Positions 6,832 through 14,301 of a stretch of DNA of 14,301 nt are shown here, one piece after another. The stretch's first letter is position 1. Each line of letters opens with the position of its first letter. The DNA lies in NCBI GenBank assembly GCA_934754755.1, contig CAKVJS010000011.1, positions 1-14,301 of the forward strand, written 5' to 3'. Under the pieces are notes generated by a model that saw only the letters and a list, made by a program, of their open reading frames with translations, searched no databases and was not told where the DNA came from. This stretch comes from an uncultured Erysipelotrichales bacterium. Its GTDB lineage: Bacteria; Bacillota_I; Bacilli_A; Erysipelotrichales; Coprobacillaceae. The translations under genes and the position numbers were made by a program.

Positions 6832-8314
6832 CATTAGCACCCTTAAGATCTTCCTTCGTTAGTTTATCATTCGCAAGGATTTTCTTAATCAGTTCTTCTG
6901 TTTTTTGTACGGATTTCTTATTAGGGATTGTCACATATGTTCGATGTCCCTTTGAAGAATAAGCTTCTAATGTATAGCTAGGGGATCCACTAACTTGTGC
7001 ATTGACAATATCCCAACCAGCCATATCATCCATTTGCATGTTAAGTAAAGAACGGATTTCTTTATTTGACATATTTGTTTCAAAGGTACCTTCAATAGCC
7101 GATAAAATATTACTAAAGTTCGTTATAATTTTAGGTGACATAGCCTTACTCATCATCGCTTTTAATAACCGTTGTTGGTTTCTTCCACGATCATAATCGC
7201 CATCTGGTAAACGATATCGTTCCCGAACAAAGCTTAGCGCTTGATCGCCAAACATCTTATGTTCACCTTTCGTAATTAGATAATCACCATGTAATGTTCG
7301 AAAATCTTTATATGGAGAATATATCGTAACACCATCCAATTGATCAATAATATCTTTCATCCCACTAAAGTTTGTACGAGCCCAATAGTTAACATCTACA
7401 GACAAGAATTTTTCAATCGTTTTAATCGTCTCATCTACTCCATAAATACCGGAGTGCGTTAACTTATCCATTGCATTATAAGAGGCTAATGTCACTTGCA
7501 TATCTCTAGGTATACTAACAATTAACATTTGTTTTGTCGTTGGATTTACGGTTAACAGTAAATTCACATCGGAACGAGCTACTTCATCAATATCTCCATA
7601 GGTATCAATACCTGTTAGATATACTGTAAAAGGCTCCTTTGTAACCTTGGTTGGTTTCGTTACTTGATCCATTTTCTTCTTGATTTTAAAGTTGGCGATT
7701 TCAACAGTATCGCTTCTAAATTGCGTATATTGATCTTCGACCAGTCCTAGATACTCATTACCAATAATAATGGCCTTTGCGGTCTTATTATACAGGGCAT
7801 CTAATACTCCTTTATAATCATCTTTTTTGACTAAATTGAAGTCACTTCCCTTTTGTTTTTCAAATTCAGAAATAGCCTTTGTAACATTGGATGTATCATG
7901 TTGATACGAAACAGCACATGGCTTATTTTGAATTTGGCTTAGCTTCGTAATTCCACTGCTTTTTAACACTCGTACGGAAACAATATGTGTTTCTTCGGTC
8001 TTATTGGTGATATCATTAATAAAATCATCCCCTCGAGCGACATATTTCGTACCTAACAAAAGCAATATACTAACAAGAATACTAACGATCTTCGTTACTA
8101 TAGCCGTCTTACTAAGCTTCCCCCTTTTCCCTTTGCGAGATAGCATGGCCAAGAAAAGTACCCATACTAATACTAATACTGCCGTAGCCGTATAAAACCA
8201 TTTACCTGACAGTACCTTATTACAATAATATAAAAAGAATGCCGAAGTAAAAAGTTGTAAGGCTAGCACCGTATATTTAGATAAAATCGTTTTTATAAAT
8301 TTATGATTTTTCAT
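6818..8314 (-). CDS. LCP-family (LytR-CpsA-Psr) cell-wall polymer ligase
   Basis: A 498-residue membrane enzyme of the family that attaches teichoic acids or capsular polysaccharide from lipid carriers to peptidoglycan on the outer face of the membrane. Three membrane segments are visible near residues 14-30, 39-58 and 72-89. Residues about 108-215 form an extracytoplasmic insert without the LCP motifs; its pattern looks like a small periplasmic-binding-protein fold, an impression only. The LCP catalytic domain spans about 228-400: R247-S-D249, SIPRD (267-271), THSGIYG (286-292), and FVRERYRLPDGDYDRGRNQQR (362-382), with the arginines expected to bind pyrophosphate. I chose the ATG at 8312-8314 because of its AAGGAG site. 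The in-frame ATG 60 bases upstream would lie at the upstream edge of the promoter and has no ribosome site. Polymer substrate is unknown. Confidence 0.9.
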   Translation of the reverse strand: MKNHKFIKTILSKYTVLALQLFTSAFFLYYCNKVLSGKWFYTATAVLVLVWVLFLAMLSRKGKRGKLSKTAIVTKIVSILVSILLLLGTKYVARGDDFINDITNKTEETHIVSVRVLKSSGITKLSQIQNKPCAVSYQHDTSNVTKAISEFEKQKGSDFNLVKKDDYKGVLDALYNKTAKAIIIGNEYLGLVEDQYTQFRSDTVEIANFKIKKKMDQVTKPTKVTKEPFTVYLTGIDTYGDIDEVARSDVNLLLTVNPTTKQMLIVSIPRDMQVTLASYNAMDKLTHSGIYGVDETIKTIEKFLSVDVNYWARTNFSGMKDIIDQLDGVTIYSPYKDFRTLHGDYLITKGEHKMFGDQALSFVRERYRLPDGDYDRGRNQQRLLKAMMSKAMSPKIITNFSNILSAIEGTFETNMSNKEIRSLLNMQMDDMAGWDIVNAQVSGSPSYTLEAYSSKGHRTYVTIPNKKSVQKTEELIKKILANDKLTKEDLKGANGEEQ

Positions 8315-8345
8315 AGTCCACTCCTTATTTATTTGACTTAGTCGT

Positions 8346-8374
8346 ATGATAGCATAAAATAAATATTTATACAA
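8346..8374 (-). promoter_or_regulatory. Likely promoter of the LCP gene
   Basis: On the minus strand, -10 TATCAT (8346-8351) is preceded by TGC, giving an extended -10. A partial -35 TTGTAT (8369-8374) stands 17 bases away. The predicted leader is about 25-30 bases and contains the AAGGAG site. Confidence 0.55.
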
Positions 8375-8690
8375 ATCCTCTCACATAAACCTGTTTTTAG
8401 TTGATTAAATCAGTTATTTTTAACATTTCATAAGTTTTCAAATCGATTTGTTTTATGAGGATTACTGTCACAAAGTGATAAAAAACCTCTATATATTCAA
8501 TCTTTTGGCTCTTTGATGACAACTCTATATTGGCAGTATGGACAAACATTAAGTCTTTATTAATTTTTATACCTATACAAAGGAAATAAGATATCGTATA
8601 GTAAGGTTAGATAATATAGAAAATTATCCTACATATAAGTGTTTTTTGGCCGCATTGCTATTGTATAATAGTATTTAAGGGGGAATAAAT
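8375..8690. other. Divergent intergenic region between the LCP and XRE genes
   Basis: AT-rich and without a credible gene. Near the LCP side three GTT-centred 9-mers (8397-8405, 8410-8418, 8431-8439) resemble weak LytTR binding repeats; the last two are 21 bases apart. A short inverted repeat GATAAT/ATTATC lies near 8609-8628. A TATAAT box (8664-8669) precedes the XRE gene with no convincing -35. Confidence 0.4.
8664..8669 (+). promoter_or_regulatory. Possible -10 box of the XRE-LytTR operon
   Basis: A perfect TATAAT stands 21 bases before the XRE start codon. The -35 region at the right distance is only T-rich (GTTTTT), so the promoter may be weak or activator dependent. Confidence 0.45.
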
Positions 8691-9077
8691 ATGAAACAAC
8701 ATTCAGCATTAATTATTGGTCATTATTTACGAATGGAACGCATTAAAAGGGGACTTTCCATTGATAAATTAGCTTCTATGTGTCAAATATCATCTTCACA
8801 AATCAGTGTCATTGAGCGCGGGAAAAATCCATTAACCGGAAAATGCAATAATATTACACTTACCTCTTTGGAGCTCATTGGAGAAGGGCTTGGTTTATCG
8901 GTTCATGATATATTAGAAAACTCTGGATATTACCAACAAACCCACACAATTATTGAAAATAAAACTTTTTTTCTATCTGCAGCATATCGTCAATATCAAA
9001 ACCTAAATACGGAAAATAAAAATAAAGTCAGACACTTTATCAGCACGCTGCTTTCCTTACAAAAAACGCACTCTTAA
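8691..9077 (+). CDS. XRE-family helix-turn-helix regulator
   Basis: A 128-residue DNA-binding protein. Residues about 8-76 form an XRE/Cro-type five-helix domain: LRMERIKRGLSIDKLASMC (13-31) carries the first helices and SSSQISVIERG (34-44) the recognition helix. The loop GKNPLTGKCNN (44-54) is a little long. Residues 80-128 have no known domain to my eye; they look helical, and NLNTENKNKVRHFISTLL resembles the C-terminal helix of other small XRE regulators of Bacillota. The start has a GGGGG-type ribosome site seven bases upstream. It is followed after 14 bases by a LytTR regulator gene, so the two are probably one operon and may act together. The target is unknown; the divergent LCP gene is a plausible candidate. 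Confidence 0.88.
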   Translation: MKQHSALIIGHYLRMERIKRGLSIDKLASMCQISSSQISVIERGKNPLTGKCNNITLTSLELIGEGLGLSVHDILENSGYYQQTHTIIENKTFFLSAAYRQYQNLNTENKNKVRHFISTLLSLQKTHS

Positions 9078-9091
9078 ATATGGTATAATAT

Positions 9092-9787
9092 ATGAAAATA
9101 GCGATTGTTGATGTTAATATAAAAGATCTAAATCTCTTATCCGATGAAATATGTAGTCATTATTTTCCAGAACAAGATATTTTTATTTATAAATTCAATA
9201 CGAATCAGGAATTTATGGATCTCCTTTTTGCGAATGTTCAGTTTAAAATAATATTCTTGGATACGCTAAGCAGTGATATTGTTACTTTTAAAACCATTCA
9301 AGAATTATTACCAGAAGCTGTTGTAATTGGTATGTATGAAGACAAATCTGTAATACCTTTAAACAATCACCAACTGTTACAAAAACCATACACACCAATT
9401 GTTATTCACAATGCTTTATTGCATGCGATAAAACGTACCAGTATTCGCCCGAGTCAGTTAAAAGTGATGGATGGATCGCGAAATCGCTATATTCCATTGT
9501 CAAAAGTTTATTATCTGGAATCGTATTATCGAAAGGTATATGTACATACACAAAAGCATTCCTATATAGCTAGCCATTCCCTATTGCATCAATATGTAGA
9601 TTTACTTTCTCGTTATGGCTTTGTATCCATCCATAAGAGTATTCTTATTAATATGGATAAAATACAATCTGCAACGATGGATGAGTATGTCTTAGACAAT
9701 CAAAAAATATTATATCCGAGTGTTCGAAAACGCCAGGAAGCATATAAAAAATATCAAACATATAGTGAAAAAAAATCTATATTATAA
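9092..9787 (+). CDS. LytTR-family response regulator (orphan)
   Basis: A 231-residue transcription regulator. Residues 1-115 fit a CheY-like receiver: D7 in IAIVDVN, the phospho-acceptor candidate D57 in IIFLDTLSSD, and K98 in LLQKPYTP. It is degenerate: the acidic pair has only one Asp, and residues after D57 are not the usual M-P. It may respond weakly to phosphorylation or not at all. Residues 122-222 are a LytTR DNA-binding domain, seen in RYIPLSKVYYLESYYRKVYV (132-151) and FVSIHKSILINMDKI (177-191). No histidine kinase lies nearby. The ATG is the first possible start in frame, since an in-frame TAA lies just upstream. It has no ribosome site, and a TGGTATAAT box ends two bases before it. 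Its TAA stop lies inside the downstream terminator stem. Confidence 0.88.
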   Translation: MKIAIVDVNIKDLNLLSDEICSHYFPEQDIFIYKFNTNQEFMDLLFANVQFKIIFLDTLSSDIVTFKTIQELLPEAVVIGMYEDKSVIPLNNHQLLQKPYTPIVIHNALLHAIKRTSIRPSQLKVMDGSRNRYIPLSKVYYLESYYRKVYVHTQKHSYIASHSLLHQYVDLLSRYGFVSIHKSILINMDKIQSATMDEYVLDNQKILYPSVRKRQEAYKKYQTYSEKKSIL

Positions 9788-9822
9788 TTAAAAATGTACG
9801 AATTTCCGTACATTTTTAATTA
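9785..9822. terminator. Shared bidirectional terminator
   Basis: A perfect 16-pair stem (9785-9800 with 9807-9822) around a six-base loop. The arm ends are A/T-rich on both sides, so the hairpin can stop transcripts from either direction. The left end is the TAA stop of the LytTR gene and the right end is the complement of the stop of the small membrane protein gene. The whole 32-base gap between the two convergent genes is hairpin. Confidence 0.9.
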
Positions 9823-9984
9823 CTTATTTTTATTTTTTCTACTTTTTACAAATAGTATAATAAGAATAATAGCAACAACCAGAAGCGCAATTACATATTT
9901 CATATAATCCGGAGTGCTATCACTCGTATTGACACTGGTTGTTACAACAAAGTTACTGATCATAGTTGTTAGTATTGATACCAT
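9820..9984 (-). CDS. Small single-pass membrane protein, function unknown
   Basis: A 54-residue protein that I do not recognise. It begins MVSILTTMISNFVV, passes through a Ser/Thr-rich, mildly acidic stretch (15-27), then has a strongly hydrophobic segment at about 30-46 (YVIALLVVAIILIILFV) and a basic tail, KSRKNKNK. By the positive-inside rule the N-terminus faces out and the tail lies in the cytoplasm. Support for being real: a strong GGAGGG ribosome site eight bases before the ATG, a codon pattern that builds a coherent membrane segment, and a terminator that starts at its stop codon. It sits 43 bases after the MFS transporter gene on the same strand and may be cotranscribed with it. A TGTTATACT box at 10005-10013 could also give it its own promoter. 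Confidence 0.75.
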   Translation of the reverse strand: MVSILTTMISNFVVTTSVNTSDSTPDYMKYVIALLVVAIILIILFVKSRKNKNK

Positions 9985-10027
9985 GGCTTGTTCCCTCCAA
10001 CAATAGTATAACAGGAAAATAAAATTT

Positions 10028-11203
10028 TTACGAGTCTACTTTTTGTACGGAGAAGAATACTATAATCGTTCCAATGAAGGAAACGATGGCACCTACTAAA
10101 AGCATATGATCAGCGCCAATGGTATCCAATAAAATACCACCTAATAAAGAGGCAAATACAGAACTTAGTGCCATGGCACCTGTCATCATAGCTTGTCCTT
10201 TAGTAATATCATGATGTGATATCAAACGACTAACATAATATACAGAGGAAGGAATAAACAAAGCATAGGCAAATATTTGTAATGCCTCCGCTACATAGAT
10301 CATTGTTACACTATCCGCATAATACGTAATAATATGTTTTATCGTGAAAAATACAGCGGCGATAACTAGTAAATAGCCACCATCTATTTTCTTACATAGG
10401 CGAGAGAATAACAACATCATTGGGATCTCAACGATAGAAGCTAAGAATAACGTATTTCCCATATCCTTTTGCGATCCACCAACATGTTCAATCACTTGCG
10501 CAAAGAAATTAGTAATAATCGCATGATCAAAATACACTAACACAATTCCCAATACAACCACCATAAAGCGGCCATACTTTCGTACAAATTGCAATAACGA
10601 TAACTGTTGTGGTTTCTCCTCTTTTTCCTTTTCTTCGGACACTACCTTTGGTGCTTTAAAACGAATAATAAAGGCCCAGAAGGCAAGTGTAACAACAATG
10701 TAGAAGATCGGTAATACATCCGAATTATACAGTGCAATCACATACCCCATTAAAAGAGAGGTTAAGGCATAGGCAGCGGAACCGATTCCGCGTGCTAAAC
10801 TAAAGTTGATATCATACCCCTTCTTTTCAAAAGAAAAGGATAATGAGTTAACAAAGGGCATCATTGTAATAGCGAACGTTAATATGTATGTATATCCCGC
10901 AAATAAAACCCAACGCGTTCTAGAAAAATACATAATCGCGGATACGATAGCAACACTCAAAGCACAGGCAATAACCAACTGCGATAAAGTATATTTCTTT
11001 GATTTATCAATATAACTCGCAAGTCCCGGCTGTAAAATGACAGAAAATATATTAGCAAAACAAAATATAAGTCCAATACTTGTTCCATTAAAATCATGGA
11101 GTCCTAAATAGGCAGACGCATACCCCACTGTACTACTAAATAACATTAAATACGTCGCCTGGACACAAGCGTAACGGATATCTAAAGATCGGCTTTTCTT
11201 CAT
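10028..11203 (-). CDS. MFS transporter (MFS_1-like / sugar-proton symporter type)
   Basis: A 391-residue major facilitator with a hydrophobicity pattern of twelve membrane helices in two halves. The halves are joined by a charged cytoplasmic loop at about 182-205 (KAPKVVSEEKEKEEKPQQ). GLASYIDKSKK (60-70) sits between helices 2 and 3 as the family's motif A, and RGIGSAAYALTSLLMG (138-153) resembles the R-x-G-S stretch of the LacY/NupG-like branch. It is expected to move a small solute with protons across the cytoplasmic membrane; the substrate cannot be told. It lacks features of the drug-efflux branch that I would recognise. The ATG has an AAAGGAG site eight bases upstream. It is divergent from the first collagen-like gene. 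I see no terminator after its stop, so reading through to the small membrane protein gene is likely. Confidence 0.88.
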   Translation of the reverse strand: MKKSRSLDIRYACVQATYLMLFSSTVGYASAYLGLHDFNGTSIGLIFCFANIFSVILQPGLASYIDKSKKYTLSQLVIACALSVAIVSAIMYFSRTRWVLFAGYTYILTFAITMMPFVNSLSFSFEKKGYDINFSLARGIGSAAYALTSLLMGYVIALYNSDVLPIFYIVVTLAFWAFIIRFKAPKVVSEEKEKEEKPQQLSLLQFVRKYGRFMVVVLGIVLVYFDHAIITNFFAQVIEHVGGSQKDMGNTLFLASIVEIPMMLLFSRLCKKIDGGYLLVIAAVFFTIKHIITYYADSVTMIYVAEALQIFAYALFIPSSVYYVSRLISHHDITKGQAMMTGAMALSSVFASLLGGILLDTIGADHMLLVGAIVSFIGTIIVFFSVQKVDS

Positions 11204-11234
11204 GCTTCTTCTCCTTTTTTTAAATTACTCTTCT

Positions 11235-11263
11235 ATTCTATAGAATCTTTCTACATTAGTAAA
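11235..11263 (-). promoter_or_regulatory. Likely promoter of the MFS gene
   Basis: On the minus strand, -35 TTTACT (11258-11263), a 17-base spacer and -10 TAGAAT (11235-11240). The -10 is one half of a 12-base perfect palindrome, ATTCTATAGAAT (11235-11246), which could be an operator or chance in AT-rich DNA. Confidence 0.5.
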
Positions 11264-11274
11264 TATTTTTTTAT

Positions 11275-11292
11275 CTTTTTTGTACAAAAAAG
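11275..11292. repeat. 18-base perfect palindrome between the divergent genes
   Basis: CTTTTTTGTACAAAAAAG reads the same on both strands. Its right half (11286-11295) also forms a ten-base inverted repeat with 11360-11369, across the -35 box of the first collagen-like gene. The second gene copy keeps neither arm intact. Confidence 0.7.
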
Positions 11293-11313
11293 CGATTTAC
11301 ATAATTACAAGTA

Positions 11314-11345
11314 TTGACATTTATGATTATTTTATTTGTTATATT
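11314..11345 (+). promoter_or_regulatory. Candidate promoter of collagen-like gene 1
   Basis: A perfect -35 TTGACA (11314-11319) stands in a stretch conserved with unit 2. The best -10 is TATATT (11340-11345), giving a 20-base spacer, which is longer than optimal. An activator or another sigma factor may be needed. Confidence 0.4.
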
Positions 11346-11393
11346 CGCAAATATTGAAGTCGCTTTTTTTAGTCTCTACATATAATAAGATAG

Positions 11394-12581
<1,188 letters not shown>

Positions 12582-12721
12582 ACAATTTGAGAATATCAAA
12601 CTATTAGTCACAATATACTATATTCTTCTATTTTTAGTATTAAAACAATTCATATTCATTACCCCTTAGTTTAATCGCATTTCCACAAATGTTCTATAGA
12701 TAAAAATATTTCCAAAACATA

Positions 12722-12748
12722 GAAAAAGTGCCGACATATCGTCAACAC
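12722..12748 (-). terminator. Duplicated copy of the ABC gene terminator
   Basis: Matches the terminator at 14158-14184. Stem GTGTTGAC with GTCGGCAC still pairs throughout, using G-U pairs, and five T follow. It now faces collagen-like gene 1 with no intact minus-strand gene before it. Confidence 0.8.
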
Positions 12749-12761
12749 CTAAGTAGTTCTT

Positions 12762-12781
12762 TTATTTGAGTTCAAAGCCAC
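12762..12781 (-). pseudogene. Relic of the ABC transporter 3' end
   Basis: On the minus strand it reads Gly-Phe-Glu-Leu-Lys-stop, against Gly-Phe-Glu-Leu-Glu-stop at the end of the ABC gene at 14198. The match continues through the terminator downstream. Upstream of the glycine it changes abruptly to the promoter region of collagen-like gene 2, which marks the duplication junction. Confidence 0.8.
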
Positions 12782-12808
12782 TAAAAGCAATTTATATAAT
12801 TACAAGTA

Positions 12809-12835
12809 TTGACATTTATGATTATTTTATAATAT
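12809..12835 (+). promoter_or_regulatory. Candidate promoter of collagen-like gene 2
   Basis: The same TTGACA -35 (12809-12814) as in unit 1. Four bases are missing downstream, so the nearest -10 boxes are TATAAT at 12828-12833 (13-base spacer) or TAATAT at 12830-12835 (15-base spacer). Both are too close for an ideal promoter. Confidence 0.35.
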
Positions 12836-12885
12836 TCACAAATATTGAAAGTCGCTTATTTGTAGTCCTGCATATAATAAGATAG

Positions 12886-14074
<1,189 letters not shown>

Positions 14075-14157
14075 ACAATTAGAGAATACGGAACTGTTAG
14101 TCAGAATATACTAATCGCATTTCCTATAGATACGTTAACTATGGAAATATTTCTATT

Positions 14158-14184
14158 GAAAAAGTGCCGACATATCGTCGACAC
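14158..14184 (-). terminator. Terminator of the ABC transporter gene
   Basis: On the minus strand, stem GTGTCGAC with GTCGGCAC (eight pairs, one G-U), loop GATAT, then five T. It lies 13 bases after the ABC stop codon. Confidence 0.88.
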
Positions 14185-14197
14185 CTAAGCAGTTCTT

Positions 14198-14301
14198 TTA
14201 TTCGAGTTCAAAACCACCGGTATAGAGTTGGTAATAAACACCTCGTTTTTCTAATAAAGCATCATGATTTCCTCGTTCAATAATCCGTCCTTGATCCATA
14301 A
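14198..14301 (-). CDS. ABC transporter ATP-binding protein, C-terminal end only
   Basis: The last 33 codons of a gene that continues past the right edge. They read MDQGRIIERGNHDALLEKRG followed by VYYQLYTGGFELE and a TAA stop. This is the typical end of an ABC exporter nucleotide-binding domain, after the switch histidine: a beta strand with D-x-G-x-I-x-E-x-G-x-H-x-x-L-L, then Y-x-x-L-Y. Such proteins are usually fused membrane and ATPase half-transporters of the MsbA/LmrA type, but the membrane part is outside the window, so the substrate and full domain plan are unknown. It is convergent with collagen-like gene 2, and its last codons and terminator were copied into unit 1 of the duplication. 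Confidence 0.85.
   Translation of the reverse strand, partial: MDQGRIIERGNHDALLEKRGVYYQLYTGGFELE

Noticed and set aside
8315..8374. Upstream in-frame ATG giving the LCP protein 20 more residues
   Set aside because: No ribosome site. It would start at the upstream edge of the likely promoter, whereas the ATG at 8312-8314 has AAGGAG at the right distance.
8461..8490. TCAC-AAA-GTGA hairpin followed by A-rich sequence as a terminator
   Set aside because: Only four pairs, and the T-run would come before the stem on the strand where a gene might need it.
11379..11387. CATATAATA before both collagen-like genes as a sporulation sigma-K -10 box
   Set aside because: The hexamer pattern fits, but no AC-type -35 lies at the required distance. 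Transcription would start within or next to the ribosome site.

Overview
The window comes from a low-GC Gram-positive bacterium (Bacillota). Supporting signs are AT-rich intergenic DNA, strong AGGAGG-type ribosome binding sites, sigma-A promoters, compact Rho-independent terminators, an LCP-family cell-wall enzyme and collagen-like proteins without signal peptides. The proteins look like those of Erysipelotrichia or related clostridia-like Bacillota, but the genus cannot be fixed from sequence reading alone.

Layout from left to right. (1) Positions 1-1282, minus strand: a GNAT acetyltransferase gene followed by sbcD, which runs off the left edge. (2) Positions 1416-6778, minus strand: a tight aromatic amino acid operon read as DAHP synthase, aroB, aroA, aroC, then a chorismate mutase-shikimate kinase fusion. 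It has a near-consensus promoter, a leader with a hairpin and a terminator. Dehydroquinate dehydratase, shikimate dehydrogenase and the prephenate branch are not here. (3) Positions 6805-8374, minus strand: an LCP (LytR-CpsA-Psr) wall-polymer ligase with its own promoter and terminator. (4) Positions 8691-9787, plus strand: an XRE-type regulator and a LytTR-type response regulator with no histidine kinase beside them. (5) Positions 9820-11203, minus strand: an MFS transporter followed by a 54-residue single-pass membrane protein, convergent with the LytTR gene across one shared 38-bp hairpin. (6) Positions 11288-14217: a tandem duplication of about 1.45 kb. Each unit carries a 384-residue collagen-like protein gene with its upstream region and terminator, plus the last codons and terminator of an ABC transporter gene. 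The intact 3' end of that ABC gene lies at the right edge, so the middle copy is a relic that marks how the duplication arose.

Functionally, the aro operon supplies chorismate from erythrose-4-phosphate and phosphoenolpyruvate, and its last gene also starts the Phe/Tyr branch. The right third is the accessory part. The two collagen-like genes share about 690 bp with no difference I could see, while the first part of their C-terminal domains and their flanks have clearly diverged. This mosaic suggests recent gene conversion within the collagen tract. The proteins resemble spore-surface (BclA-like) filaments in plan: short N-terminus, Gly-X-Thr-rich stalk, beta-rich C-terminal head, no signal peptide or wall anchor. 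That role is inferred.

I found no RNA genes, CRISPR array, insertion sequence or recognisable defence system. The most unusual items are the collagen-gene duplication and its homogenised stalk, the chorismate mutase-shikimate kinase fusion, the orphan XRE/LytTR pair, the small membrane protein behind the MFS gene, and repeated use of terminator stems that contain the stop codon.
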